Assembly: GCA_020636005.1 (NCBI GenBank)
Contig: JACJYR010000002.1
Span: 186,001 to 250,000 of the forward strand
From: Lewinellaceae bacterium
Lineage (GTDB): Bacteria; Bacteroidota; Bacteroidia; Chitinophagales; Saprospiraceae
Length of the DNA stretch: 64,000 nucleotides
Direction: 5' to 3'
Under the pieces are notes generated by a model. That model had not been told where the DNA came from. It saw only the letters and a list, made by a program, of their open reading frames with translations, and ran no database searches. Position numbers and translations under genes: made by a program. The number at the start of each line of letters is the position of its first letter. Within the stretch, counting starts at the first letter, position 1. Shown one piece after another: positions 1-9,359 of the stretch.

Positions 1-1673
1 AAAAAATAGAGGGCATCAGCGACGTAAGGGACGAAAGCGACCGGAACGGCGTGCGCATCGTCGTTGACGTGAAGCGGGATGCAATGGCCAGCATTATCCT
101 CAACCAGTTGTACAAACTGACCCCGCTGCAATCCAGCTACGGTGTCAACAATGTTGCCCTGGTGCATGGCCGCCCGATGCAGTTGAACCTGAAAGACATG
201 ATCGAGGAATTTGTCCTTTTCAGGTACGAAGTCATCGTGCGCCGCACAAAATTCGAGCTCAGAAAAGCAGAGGAAAAAGCCCACATCCTCGAAGGATACC
301 TCATCGCACTCGACCATCTGGACGAAGTAATTGCACTCATCCGGGCTTCAAGAACAGTGGACGATGCCAAGGAAGGCTTGATGAATTCCTTTGGCCTGTC
401 CGACATCCAGGCTAAGGCCATCCTTGAGATGCGCCTCCAAAAACTGACCGGCCTGGAAAGGGACAAAGTGCGGCAGGATTATGAGGAAACCATGGAATTT
501 ATTGGCCGCCTGAAAGCCATCCTTGAAAGCAAGGATTTACAAACGGGGATCATCAAAGATGAACTCTACGGTATCAAGGAGCGCTTTGGGGATGCCCGCC
601 GTACGGAGATTACCTTTGAAGATGGCGAAATCAACATCGAGGACATCATCCCCGACGAACAGGTAGTCATCACCATCTCCCATGCCGGGTACATCAAACG
701 CACACCCGCTACCGAATACCGCTCGCAGGGCAGGGGCGGCAGGGGCGCCAGGGGCAGCAAAACAAAACAGGAGGACTTCATAGAGCACATGTTTATTGCC
801 AGCAACCACAACTACCTCCTGTTTTTTACCGAACAGGGTAAATGCTATTGGTTGAGGGTATATGAAATACCGGAGGCCGCCAAAACATCCAGCGGAAGGT
901 TTATCCAAAACATCCTTTCCATACCACAGGAGGACAAAGTTAAAGCCTACATCATCGTACAGGATTTGACAGACCAGTCCTTTCTGGACAACAACTACAT
1001 CCTGTTCTGCACCAAAAGAGGCCTGGTGAAAAAGACCCTGGTGGAGGCATACTCCCGCCCCCGTGTTGGAGGCATCATTGCCATTTCCATCAATGAGGGC
1101 GACCAATTGCTCGAAGCCAGGTTGACCAACGGCAACAATGAAATCTTCCTGGGTGCCAGGAACGGCAATGCCATCCGGTTCCACGAGAAAAATGTAAGGC
1201 CTATGGGCAGGCTCGCCACCGGCGTCATCGGCCTGACGCTCAACGGCCCTGACGATCTGATGGTCGGGATGGCCGTTGTTGAAGAAAATGAAGTAAACCT
1301 GACCATCCTGGCCATTTCGGAGAAAGGCAGTGGAAAACGGAGCAAAGTGGCAGACTACCGCTTTACCAACAGGGGTGGGAAAGGCGTGAAAACCATCGAG
1401 GTAACCGACAAAACCGGCGACCTCATCGCTATCAAAGCAGTAGCCGAAGATGACGATTTGATGATCACCACCAAAGCCGGTATCGTAATCCGGATGCCGG
1501 TGAACGAAATCAGGGTGATGGGGCGGGCTACCCAGGGCGTCAGGGTAATCCGGCTGGAGGGCGATGATGAAATAGCCGATGTGACCGTGGTTCCAACATC
1601 AGAAGGGGAAGAAGATGTGCCTTCTGAAAATGGCATCGAAGACAATGGCATCAACCACCAGGAAGCGGAATAA
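1..1673 (+). CDS. gyrA: DNA gyrase subunit A, C-terminal part (5' end outside window)
   Basis: GyrA is the DNA-breaking and rejoining subunit of gyrase, which introduces negative supercoils. The reading frame is open from base 3, before any start codon, and begins with KIEGISDVRDESDR, a conserved GyrA stretch roughly 300 residues into the family protein, so the active-site tyrosine region is outside the window. Visible parts are the end of the breakage-reunion domain with its long coiled coil (about 180-560) and the C-terminal beta-pinwheel. The pinwheel carries the GyrA box QGRGGRG near base 725, which marks gyrase rather than topoisomerase IV. The tail is acidic (EGEEDVPSENG), as in many gyrases. 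The GTG at 51 is an internal valine codon, not a start. The next gene starts about 200 bp later and is unrelated. Confidence 0.97.
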   Translation, partial: KIEGISDVRDESDRNGVRIVVDVKRDAMASIILNQLYKLTPLQSSYGVNNVALVHGRPMQLNLKDMIEEFVLFRYEVIVRRTKFELRKAEEKAHILEGYLIALDHLDEVIALIRASRTVDDAKEGLMNSFGLSDIQAKAILEMRLQKLTGLERDKVRQDYEETMEFIGRLKAILESKDLQTGIIKDELYGIKERFGDARRTEITFEDGEINIEDIIPDEQVVITISHAGYIKRTPATEYRSQGRGGRGARGSKTKQEDFIEHMFIASNHNYLLFFTEQGKCYWLRVYEIPEAAKTSSGRFIQNILSIPQEDKVKAYIIVQDLTDQSFLDNNYILFCTKRGLVKKTLVEAYSRPRVGGIIAISINEGDQLLEARLTNGNNEIFLGARNGNAIRFHEKNVRPMGRLATGVIGLTLNGPDDLMVGMAVVEENEVNLTILAISEKGSGKRSKVADYRFTNRGGKGVKTIEVTDKTGDLIAIKAVAEDDDLMITTKAGIVIRMPVNEIRVMGRATQGVRVIRLEGDDEIADVTVVPTSEGEEDVPSENGIEDNGINHQEAE

Positions 1674-1867
1674 ACGCCAACCAGCATTGAGCCAGACGAA
1701 CTGGCGAGCAGCAAAAATTAAAATTTTGCCCCTCGCTGCATCAAGGTTCTTTTGTCCTAATTTTAAATTTTAACATTTCCCTCACTTCCATTTCGGGGGA
1801 TTCTTAGTCAACTTATTGCTAATCAAATATTTTTTGGGTTTGAAACCTTTCAACTGGAAACTAAAAA

Positions 1868-3196
1868 ATGACAACTGTTATGAAAAAATTGCTTTTTAGC
1901 TTACTGGCTCTTTTTGTATTCGCCAACATGGCCTTCTCCCAGGAAGATCCTGACAAGGCCCTTTCCAAAGCAGGCCGTGCCCTGGGTAGCTACAACCTCG
2001 ATCAGGCTAATAATAGCGACAAGCTCAAAGAAGCCATTGATATGATCGAAATCGCCACCACCGGGGCAGAGACCAAAGAAAAAGTGAAAACCTGGCAGAC
2101 AAGGGGTGAAATCTACAATTCGCTGGCTGATAAAGACATCGCCAGCATGACCATCAACCCCGACTTTGTGCCGGAAAACCCCGACGCTCCCGTCAAGGCT
2201 GCCGACTCCTTTATGAAGGCCCTGTCCATGGCTCAAAAAAAATTCGAGACTAAGGACGCCTTGAAAGGGATGAGGGAAAGTGCCAACAAGTTGTCCATGA
2301 TAGGCAACAACCAAATCAAGCGGCAAGAATACGCCAACGCCTATACCTCCCTACAGAAAGTGCTGGAAGTTGACAAACAACTCAGGGCGCAAGGTGAGGA
2401 TCCGGCTATCCCGGATACCGATATCAACAACCATAAATACGTGCTGGCTTTTTGTGCAAAAGCTGCCGACAAAAATGATCGTGCTGCCGAGCTCTTCAAA
2501 GAATTGTACGATGCAAAAGTGAACGAGCCAGGTGTTTACGCACAGTATTTCAACATCCTCAACGCCAACAATGATCCAAATGCCATCAAGGTGCTCGAAG
2601 AAGGAAGGGCTAAGTTCCCGGACGACACAGAGATACTCTTTGCCGAGATCAACTACTACATCCAATCGCAGCAGTACGACATCCTGGAGCAAAAACTGAA
2701 AGAGGCTATTTCCAAAGAACCGAACAACCCTTCTATCTATACGGCTATGGGCAATGTTTACATGAACCTTTCCAGCCAGGAATTCGCCAAAGACCGCAAA
2801 TCCGTTGAAGGCCAAAAGCATTTTGATCAATCGCTGAGCTATTTCAACAAAGCTGTGGAGATTGACCCAAAACAGTTCGATGCCTTGTATAGCATCGGTT
2901 CGCTTTACTTCAACAAAGCAGTGGAGCAAATCAAATATGCTGGTACCCTCGGCATGAGCAAAGAAGACCAAAAATCCTACGACGAGGTGATAAAGGATGC
3001 TAACAAGCTCATGGAAAGTGCCTTGCCCTACTTCCAAAAAACAGAGGCAATGGACCCCAACGACATGAACACCTTGATTGCCCTATCGGAAATCTACGCC
3101 AGGATGAACGACTTTGAAAAATCGAACGAGTTCAAAAAACGCCTTCAGAATGTGAAGGACAACGTGCCGAACACCTCCTCTTATTTCAAGATGTAG
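1868..3196 (+). CDS. Secreted tetratricopeptide-repeat protein
   Basis: This 442-residue protein has a signal peptide (MKKLLFSLLALFVFANMAFSQ, cut probably after SQ) followed by helical repeats. TPR-like units are clearest in residues about 150-430, for example NNPSIYTAMGNVYMNL and FDALYSIGSLYFNKAVE. It should act in the periplasm or at the outer membrane as a protein-binding scaffold; the partner cannot be read from the sequence. Two starts are possible, ATG at 1868 and ATG at 1880. The second places the lysines right at the N terminus and gives a cleaner signal peptide, while the first has the A-rich leader usual in Bacteroidota. The gene stands alone and is closed by a strong hairpin terminator at 3220-3252. 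Confidence 0.85.
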   Translation: MTTVMKKLLFSLLALFVFANMAFSQEDPDKALSKAGRALGSYNLDQANNSDKLKEAIDMIEIATTGAETKEKVKTWQTRGEIYNSLADKDIASMTINPDFVPENPDAPVKAADSFMKALSMAQKKFETKDALKGMRESANKLSMIGNNQIKRQEYANAYTSLQKVLEVDKQLRAQGEDPAIPDTDINNHKYVLAFCAKAADKNDRAAELFKELYDAKVNEPGVYAQYFNILNANNDPNAIKVLEEGRAKFPDDTEILFAEINYYIQSQQYDILEQKLKEAISKEPNNPSIYTAMGNVYMNLSSQEFAKDRKSVEGQKHFDQSLSYFNKAVEIDPKQFDALYSIGSLYFNKAVEQIKYAGTLGMSKEDQKSYDEVIKDANKLMESALPYFQKTEAMDPNDMNTLIALSEIYARMNDFEKSNEFKKRLQNVKDNVPNTSSYFKM

Positions 3197-3219
3197 TCAA
3201 TCAATTATTTTATAGTTGT

Positions 3220-3252
3220 AAAGGCAAGCCTGTCGTGATAGGCTTGCCTTTT
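3220..3252 (+). terminator. Rho-independent terminator after the TPR gene
   Basis: A perfect 12-bp inverted repeat (AAAGGCAAGCCT at 3220-3231 and AGGCTTGCCTTT at 3240-3251) with an 8-base loop ends in a short T run. It lies 24 bp after the TPR stop codon. It also shows that the upstream TTG of the following dctQ frame (3251) is not a real start. Confidence 0.85.
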
Positions 3253-3316
3253 GTTGTTGGTGAAATTTGGAAGGCTCCATGAAAATTTTGTAAATAGTGC
3301 CGCCATTTTTTATTCC

Positions 3317-3877
3317 ATGCTTAAAGTCCTCCAATTATTTTCTGAAAAGATTAACCTGCTCAACGAAAAGGTAGGCAAAGCCACCGCATGGCTCACTTTG
3401 GTATTGGTACTGGTCGTGTGCTTTGATGTGATCGCCCGCAAACTGTTTAATTTCTCCAAAATCTGGATCATGGATCTGGAGTGGCAACTATTCGCCCTGA
3501 TTTTCCTGCTGGCAGCAGGGTACGCCCTCCGCCACGACAAGCACGTCCGGGTGGACTTGTTCTATGCAGAATTTTCAAAAGCAGACAAGGCCAAAACCGA
3601 CTTTTGGGGGACGCTCCTCTTCCTGATTCCCTGGTGCGTAGTAGTGATCATTTATGCGTTTGGCTATGCGATGGAGTCGTGGCGGCTAAAGGAAGGTGCA
3701 TCGGAACCCGGCGGGCTGCCCGCCCGGTATGCCATCAAATTTTTGATGGTTGCAGGAATCATGCTCCTGCTGTTACAAGCCATTGGCCAACTGATTGAAA
3801 CAGGTTTTATTTTATTTAAACAGGATCCCGGCCTCGGGGAAGATGGCACCCATACAGGGCAAAACGAAAACGAATGA
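3317..3877 (+). CDS. dctQ: TRAP transporter small membrane subunit, DctQ type
   Basis: This is the four-helix small permease of a tripartite ATP-independent periplasmic (TRAP) transporter, which imports organic acids using an ion gradient. Four hydrophobic segments are visible (for example TAWLTLVLVLVVCFDVIARK, WQLFALIFLLAAGYALR and FLMVAGIMLLLLQAIGQ), with the family-typical RHDKHVRVDLFY after helix 2. The ATG at 3317 gives a protein of about 186 residues, the usual DctQ length; an upstream TTG would fall inside the previous terminator. The end overlaps the start of dctM by 4 bp (ATGA), so the two are translationally coupled. No DctP substrate-binding protein gene is next to them in the window. 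Confidence 0.9.
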   Translation: MLKVLQLFSEKINLLNEKVGKATAWLTLVLVLVVCFDVIARKLFNFSKIWIMDLEWQLFALIFLLAAGYALRHDKHVRVDLFYAEFSKADKAKTDFWGTLLFLIPWCVVVIIYAFGYAMESWRLKEGASEPGGLPARYAIKFLMVAGIMLLLLQAIGQLIETGFILFKQDPGLGEDGTHTGQNENE

Positions 3878-5205
3878 GCCTGGAAATTTTGGCATTGATC
3901 CTTTTCATCAGCGTTTTTATCTTGATCCTTTATGGCTATCCGGTAGCATTCACGCTGGGCGGACTTTCCATCCTGTACGCCCTCTGCTTCCTGGAATTTT
4001 CTTCGCTGGAAGCCCTCCCCTCCCGCTTTATGGGTGTGCTGACCAACTACAACCTGATAGCCGTGCCGCTGTTCATCTTCATGGGCATTATGCTCGAAAA
4101 GTCGGGGCTGGCAGAAAGCCTGCTGGACACGATGGCCATGTTGTTTGGAAAATTGAGGGGTGGACTGGCCATTTCTGTCGTTATCGTGGGGACTTTGCTG
4201 GCAGCCTCCACGGGCATTGTCGGGGCCACCGTCGTCACGATGGGTTTTATCAGCCTGCCCACCATGCTGAAACGAGGTTACCAACCAGAACTGGCCACCG
4301 GCGCCATTGCTGCTTCCGGCACCTTGGGGCAAATCATCCCCCCGTCCGTAGTGCTGGTTTTGTTGGGCAGCACAATGAACATCAATATCGGCGACCTGTT
4401 CGCCGGCGCCCTGCTGCCCGGCCTGCTCATGGTGGTGGCCTATATCCTGTACATCATCATTTACGCAAGATTGAACCCCAAAGCCGCCCCCCTTATACCC
4501 AAAGAAGAATTCAGGCAATTTACCGAAAGCAGTGGCTACTGGAAAAAGGTATTCAAAGCGTTCGTACTCCCCATGCTGCTGATAATGGCCGTGCTGGGTT
4601 CTATTTTTCTCGGCTGGGCCACCTCTACCGAGGCGGCGGGAGTTGGGGCTTTGGGGGCTAGCCTGATGACCATTGGGCAGGGCAAATTCAAGCTTCCGGT
4701 ATTGAAGTCCGTCATGCAGGGAACCACGCACCTGACCTGCATGGTATTCGTGATCCTGCTGGGTGCGACCACCTTCTCCCTGGTTTTCAGGGAAATGGGG
4801 GGCGACCGCTACCTGGTGGAATTTGTAGAAAACTCCAACCTCACCACAGGCCAGTTCCTCTTCCTGGTCATGCTGGTCATGTTCGTGGCAGGTTTTTTCA
4901 TTGACTTTATTGAAATCATCTTCATCATTGTGCCGGTAGTCGTACCAGTTTTCATCCGCCTCAATGTCGATCTGCTCTGGTTGGGCATCCTGATCGGGGT
5001 GAACCTCCAGACCTCTTTTCTCACGCCGCCTTTTGGGTTCTCGCTGTTTTACCTGAAAGGAGTTGCACCTCCGGAAATCACCACCGGCCACTTATACCGG
5101 GGCATTTTGCCGTTTGTTTTAATACAAATAACCATCCTTGCATTGTTATTTTTTTTCCCGGAAATTATCCATTTCAGCATCGGGATGTTCAAGTTTGACA
5201 AATAG
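3874..5205 (+). CDS. dctM: TRAP transporter large permease, DctM type
   Basis: This is the large integral-membrane subunit that forms the transport path of the TRAP system with DctQ. The 443-residue length and roughly a dozen hydrophobic segments fit the family. Typical motifs are VPLFIFMGIMLEKSG, the glycine/alanine-rich ASTGIVGATVVTMG, SGTLGQIIPPSVVLVLLG and, near the end, TSFLTPPFGFSLFYLKGV. It overlaps dctQ by 4 bp and is followed by a hairpin terminator at 5261-5294. The substrate cannot be predicted because the binding protein is missing from the neighbourhood. Confidence 0.93.
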   Translation: MSLEILALILFISVFILILYGYPVAFTLGGLSILYALCFLEFSSLEALPSRFMGVLTNYNLIAVPLFIFMGIMLEKSGLAESLLDTMAMLFGKLRGGLAISVVIVGTLLAASTGIVGATVVTMGFISLPTMLKRGYQPELATGAIAASGTLGQIIPPSVVLVLLGSTMNINIGDLFAGALLPGLLMVVAYILYIIIYARLNPKAAPLIPKEEFRQFTESSGYWKKVFKAFVLPMLLIMAVLGSIFLGWATSTEAAGVGALGASLMTIGQGKFKLPVLKSVMQGTTHLTCMVFVILLGATTFSLVFREMGGDRYLVEFVENSNLTTGQFLFLVMLVMFVAGFFIDFIEIIFIIVPVVVPVFIRLNVDLLWLGILIGVNLQTSFLTPPFGFSLFYLKGVAPPEITTGHLYRGILPFVLIQITILALLFFFPEIIHFSIGMFKFDK

Positions 5206-5246
5206 AAAATGCCCATTTTGCTAAAACTCAACAACACCCAAACACT

Positions 5247-5362
5247 TAAGGATCGAAGGAAAAATAATCCCGATGTGAAATCGGGATTATTTTTAAAAAA
5301 ACCCTCCATTGCTGGGGTTTTCAAAATCAAAATAGTGAAGTTATTTTTTCATCGTTACTAAA
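5247..5362 (+). repeat. Dispersed intergenic repeat A, copy 1
   Basis: This segment matches 50078-50181 over nearly its whole length. Both copies start TAAGGATCGAAGGAAAAATA, carry a hairpin whose stem sequence differs, then share CCTCCATTGCTGGG, TTTTCAAAATCAA and TTATTTTTTCATCGTTACTAAA. The first hairpin (5261-5293) has a perfect 14-bp stem. A second small stem can form between the CCC and GGG runs around the shared CTCCATTGCT loop. Both copies begin close behind a gene: 41 bp after dctM and 2 bp after the first tssR. Confidence 0.8.
5261..5294 (+). terminator. Hairpin terminator after dctM, inside repeat A
   Basis: The arms AAAATAATCCCGAT (5261-5274) and ATCGGGATTATTTT (5280-5293) are perfectly complementary with a 5-base loop, and the 3' arm ends in T residues. 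It is 55 bp downstream of dctM and probably ends the TRAP transcript. Confidence 0.8.
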
Positions 5363-5765
5363 CACAATTTTCCATACTTTTGCCGCCGCTTACAATTATT
5401 TACACCAAACTTGCCCATACCTGAAAGTGGGCTACACCAACATTTCCGCTATCCTCACGCACTTCCAAAAGAGCGCACCCAATGCCTGAACCACCACGGG
5501 CAGCCCTTACCTTATGAGTCTTTCCGGTATAATTCTTGACCATTGGGGATCAGCATATTAGCAGATCTCACCTATATCTTTTTCTGAGAAACTACACAAG
5601 TCGGGAGGCGTTCTTTTGCAAATCGTTTCAGTCGCTGCGGCGGCGAAAGGCTGCAAAAGGCTTTGTTTCAAACGATGGCCTTGTATATTGACCCTTCTTT
5701 TGGATCTTCAAAGGAATACCAATGTCCAATGGCTCATTGCACAGTAATTTCTTACGATATTGGGT
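5363..5765. other. Leader region before the C39-type ABC exporter, no clear gene
   Basis: About 400 bp with no convincing gene. A TACTTTTG at 5375-5382 fits the -7 part of the Bacteroidota promoter consensus (TAnnTTTG), without a good -33 match. One very short open frame starts at 5514 (15 codons). No double-glycine leader peptide, the expected substrate of the downstream peptidase-exporter, was recognised. Confidence 0.4.
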
Positions 5766-7964
5766 ATGCTGAAAAAATTCCCCCACCACCGCCAACCACA
5801 TTCCCGCGACTGCGGTGCCACCTGCCTCGGCATGATCGCCGAATACTACGGGAAGTTTTACCGGATCGAGTATTTGCGGAAACTCACCCGCCAGACCCAG
5901 CAGGGTGCCACCCTCCTCGGCATCAGCGACGCTGCCGAACACATCGGGATGCACACCGTCGGCGCTAAACTGACCTATCATCGGCTCATTGACGACATCC
6001 CGCTGCCGGGCATTGCCCATTGGAAGGAGACGCACTTCGTCGTCGTCGTGGACGCCAACCAAAAAGAAGTAGTTGTCGCCGACCCCGACATGGACGGCGT
6101 GGCCACCATTTCCAAATCCGATTTCCTGAAAGGATGGACCGGCAACCCCGACGATGGCGGGCAGGAGGGCATTATCCTTTTGATGGAACCCACCGCCGCT
6201 TTCTATACCACCCCGGAACAACAACCGGAAAAGCGGGACAACAGCTTTATCTGGAAAAAAATATTGGAACAAAAAGCCCTGCTCACCTTTCTGGTCATTG
6301 GCATCCTGTTCAGTGTCCTGCTGGCTGTTACCTTTCCTTTTATATTGCAGACGGTCGTGGACGAAAGTATTTACAGGGAAGACATCCAGCTCCTCAATAT
6401 GATCCTGATAGCATGGATTGCCCTGTTTATCAGCCAGGTAGGATTGGAGTTTGTGCGGAGGTTCATCCTGTTCCACATCGGAACCAAGGTGAACATTGAA
6501 CTCATCACGGAATTTATGATGAAGGTCTTGACCCTGCCGATCCGTTTTTTCCTAAACAGGCTTTCGGAAGATGTCCTGCAAACCCTCTATGACAACCCCA
6601 GGGTGCAGCGCTTTTTTACCCAGGATGCGCTTTCGCTCCTTTATGCCGCCCTGTTGCTGAGCTTGTTTTCGCTGGTACTCGTCGTGTTCAGCGTACCGGT
6701 ATTCCTGGTTTTTTTAGGAGCGTCCCTCTTTCAGGCATTGTTTATCCATATCTTTTTGAAAAAACGGAAAGCACTCAATTATTATCGTTATGAACTGTCG
6801 GCCAACCATTTCAGCAAGCTCAACGACCTCATTCGGGGTATCAAGGACATAAAACTCAACAACGCTGAGCGCACCCAACGGTGGATTTGGGAGCAATCAG
6901 AAGCAAAGCTCTACCAGATAGGGAAGAAATACGCCCTCTCCAACGAACTGTCCCTGCAGGTACCTTTTTACCTGGGGGAACTGCGCAATATTTTTATCAT
7001 TTACCTTTCTGCCAGAGCAGTGATGGATGGCGATATGTCCGTTGGGGTGCTGATGGCTATTATTTTTATCGTACTGCAACTCGACAAACCTTTAAAGCAG
7101 GTCATCGAGTTTTTCCTGGGCCTGCAGGAAACCAGGCTCAGCCTGGAGCGAATGGACGAAATCCGCAATTTTGGTTTGGGTGAAAATGAGTACACCATGG
7201 ATGTGCTCCCTGAAAGTGGCCTGCTGGAAGGTGAAAACGTATCGTTCCGGTATGACGACAGACAGCCCTATTGGGTGATCAAAGACCTGGATTTCAAGAT
7301 CGTACCAGGCAAGACGACCGCCATCGTGGGGCCCAGCGGCAGCGGCAAGACTACCCTGCTGCACTTGCTGCTCAATTTCTACAAGCCCGAAGAAGGTTCC
7401 GTTAAAATAGGCGACATTAAGCTAAGCGAAATCCGCCCGGACGTTTGGTTGGAAAAATGCGGCGTCGTGCAGCAAGACGGACATTTGCTCCATGACACCG
7501 TTGCCCGCAACATTGCGCTCGGCGATGATATCATTGACAACAAACGATTGATGGAAGCTGCCCGCATTGCCAATATCCTGCCTTTTCTGGAAAGGATGCC
7601 GAAGGGTTTTGGCACCGTCGTCGGCGAGGGCGGCGTCGGATTGAGCAAAGGCCAGCGGCAGGGCATCCTGATTGCCAGGGCGGTTTACCGAAAACCAGAT
7701 TACCTGCTGCTGGACGAGGCGACCAACGATCTGGACGAGGCGAACGAACGTATTGTTTTGCAGCGCATCCAGAAAGCTTTTTCGGGCAAAACAATCATTA
7801 TCGCTGCCAGCCGCCCCAACCTGCCCATGCACATTGATCGCATTATCCCGCTGGCCGTTCCGTCTTCCAAAAAAGACAAGCCCAACGAACTGGCCTCCTC
7901 CTGGGGCGGCAACAGGCGGAAGGGACTGGAAGGGCAGTTCGGCGAAATATTAATCCAGAACTGA
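5766..7964 (+). CDS. Peptidase-containing ABC exporter (C39 domain, permease, ATPase)
   Basis: This protein has the three-part build of bacteriocin/double-glycine-peptide exporters (PCAT type). The N-terminal C39 peptidase (residues about 5-150) has the catalytic cysteine in RDCGATCLGM (Cys16), a histidine in KETHFVVVV and the aspartate in VADPDMDG. The membrane domain follows (about 175-470). The ATPase is C-terminal, with Walker A GPSGSGKTT, Walker B YLLLDEAT and a degenerate signature LSKGQRQ in place of LSGGQ. The ATG at 5766 is preferred to a TTG two codons earlier because it gives the compact MLKKFPHHRQPHSRDCG start. The HlyD-type gene 89 bp downstream supplies the adaptor, so the pair should move a peptide across the envelope with an outer-membrane channel encoded elsewhere. 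No precursor peptide gene was recognised nearby. Confidence 0.93.
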   Translation: MLKKFPHHRQPHSRDCGATCLGMIAEYYGKFYRIEYLRKLTRQTQQGATLLGISDAAEHIGMHTVGAKLTYHRLIDDIPLPGIAHWKETHFVVVVDANQKEVVVADPDMDGVATISKSDFLKGWTGNPDDGGQEGIILLMEPTAAFYTTPEQQPEKRDNSFIWKKILEQKALLTFLVIGILFSVLLAVTFPFILQTVVDESIYREDIQLLNMILIAWIALFISQVGLEFVRRFILFHIGTKVNIELITEFMMKVLTLPIRFFLNRLSEDVLQTLYDNPRVQRFFTQDALSLLYAALLLSLFSLVLVVFSVPVFLVFLGASLFQALFIHIFLKKRKALNYYRYELSANHFSKLNDLIRGIKDIKLNNAERTQRWIWEQSEAKLYQIGKKYALSNELSLQVPFYLGELRNIFIIYLSARAVMDGDMSVGVLMAIIFIVLQLDKPLKQVIEFFLGLQETRLSLERMDEIRNFGLGENEYTMDVLPESGLLEGENVSFRYDDRQPYWVIKDLDFKIVPGKTTAIVGPSGSGKTTLLHLLLNFYKPEEGSVKIGDIKLSEIRPDVWLEKCGVVQQDGHLLHDTVARNIALGDDIIDNKRLMEAARIANILPFLERMPKGFGTVVGEGGVGLSKGQRQGILIARAVYRKPDYLLLDEATNDLDEANERIVLQRIQKAFSGKTIIIAASRPNLPMHIDRIIPLAVPSSKKDKPNELASSWGGNRRKGLEGQFGEILIQN

Positions 7965-8053
7965 CAGGAAGTTTTTTTTAAAATGTATTTTAAAAACCCA
8001 CCGCATTTGATAGGCAATCGCATCATTCACCATTACTGAATCACCTTTAGATC

Positions 8054-9343
8054 ATGGAAGAAAACAACATAGAGTTGCTCAGTGGCGAGGTAAAGGAAAT
8101 CCTCCGCCGGCCTCCCTCCTCGGTGATTACGTGGGGCACGGCCGTTCTCAGCATTTCGGTGCTCCTAATCGGCATCACGGGTTATTTTTACCAATACCCC
8201 GAAACGGTGAAAGGCGAGATGATCCTCACCACCGCCGTACCGCCCGTACCGGTGCGGGCGCCCCAAACGGGGTATATTTCCGAATTGAAAGTGCCTGAAA
8301 ACACCATTGTATCAAAAGGCGAAATCCTGGCTGTTTTTGCCAGCAATGCGGACCTGGCCGATGTGCTGACCCTTGAAAAAGAGGTGGACGTATTGAGCGA
8401 ATTTGATTTCGTCACCCTGCAAAGCTACCGCCCCAATCCTCAATTAAGGGTGGGCGAACTTTCGGCCTATTATGCCAGCGTGGTGAGCATTTTCGATTAC
8501 CTTTCCAATACCCGGAGCGTCTCCCAGGGCGATCAGCAGTTGGCCGTCCTGGAAATCCAACGGCACATCCAGCAATTGCACAATGCCAACCGCTCGCTGG
8601 AAAAACAAAAGCAAACAGCACAAACTGAATACGATGCCCTGAAGCAGGAATACAACGTGGCCAAGTACGAATACGAGCGCACCACGGACGAATCGAAAGC
8701 CCCGATCCAACTGAACGCCTACCTGAAAATGTCTCAAAAGTCGAATGAAATCAGCAACATCGAAGCACAAATGGAAGCCAATAAAGGGCTGATCATTGAA
8801 GACAATGCCAGGATTTTCGAAATACAGACCCAGCAGCAGACCGGTGCAAAAGACAAGATCAGCCAACTGAAACAGAACCTCGGCGTCCTGAAATCCGAAA
8901 TACAGCGATGGAAAGAAAAATACCTCGTGGTGGCCCCGGCCGATGGCAAAGTCTCCTTTTATGCCGAACTCACCCCCAAGCAACTACTGACGGTAGGTGA
9001 GGAAATGTTGGCCATCGTGCCGCCGAGCGCCGAAAAAAATTACATCGGCGAGGTGAAAATGCCCGTGGAAGGAAGCGGGAAAGTGGCAGTCGGCCAGCCT
9101 GTAAACCTGATGTTCGACCGCTACAATTTCAGGGAACTGGGCCTGGTGAAAGGCAGGGTCGCCAAAATCTTTCCCTTGATGAAAGGCAAGACCTATTCGG
9201 TGGAAGTGGAACTGGTAAACGGCCTCGTGACCACCAAGGGCCACGAACTCGAATACCACCTGGAAATGGGCGGCCAGGCGGAAATCGTCACTGCCGATAA
9301 AAGTTTTGTGCGGAGGATTTTTGAAAAGATATTAGGTGGATAG
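8054..9343 (+). CDS. HlyD-family membrane fusion protein, partner of the C39 exporter
   Basis: This is a periplasmic adaptor that links an inner-membrane exporter to an outer-membrane channel. It has a short cytoplasmic N terminus, one transmembrane helix (about residues 25-47, WGTAVLSISVLLIGITGYF), a first lipoyl half-motif (VRAPQTGYISELKV), a long coiled-coil hairpin (about 110-300, rich in E, K and Q), the second lipoyl half (VVAPADGKVSFYAEL) and a C-terminal beta-barrel region (GEVKMPVEGSGKVAVGQPV). Length 429 is normal for bacteriocin-type adaptors. It follows the exporter in the same direction and probably forms one operon with it. The next gene faces the opposite way 16 bp after its stop. 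Confidence 0.9.
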   Translation: MEENNIELLSGEVKEILRRPPSSVITWGTAVLSISVLLIGITGYFYQYPETVKGEMILTTAVPPVPVRAPQTGYISELKVPENTIVSKGEILAVFASNADLADVLTLEKEVDVLSEFDFVTLQSYRPNPQLRVGELSAYYASVVSIFDYLSNTRSVSQGDQQLAVLEIQRHIQQLHNANRSLEKQKQTAQTEYDALKQEYNVAKYEYERTTDESKAPIQLNAYLKMSQKSNEISNIEAQMEANKGLIIEDNARIFEIQTQQQTGAKDKISQLKQNLGVLKSEIQRWKEKYLVVAPADGKVSFYAELTPKQLLTVGEEMLAIVPPSAEKNYIGEVKMPVEGSGKVAVGQPVNLMFDRYNFRELGLVKGRVAKIFPLMKGKTYSVEVELVNGLVTTKGHELEYHLEMGGQAEIVTADKSFVRRIFEKILGG

Positions 9344-9359
9344 ATGCAGCCTTGAAATT

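Noticed and set aside
3664..5091. 475-codon open frame on the minus strand
   Set aside because: It lies antisense to dctQ and dctM, is full of H, Q and G without any domain pattern, and is a codon-bias shadow of the GC-rich permease gene.
5514..5561. 15-codon ORF before the C39 exporter, considered as a precursor peptide
   Set aside because: It has no double-glycine leader and no charged leader helix, and is far shorter than known substrates.
5628..6476. 282-codon minus-strand frame over the start of the C39 exporter
   Set aside because: It overlaps conserved catalytic motifs of the exporter on the other strand, and its own product shows no recognisable family.
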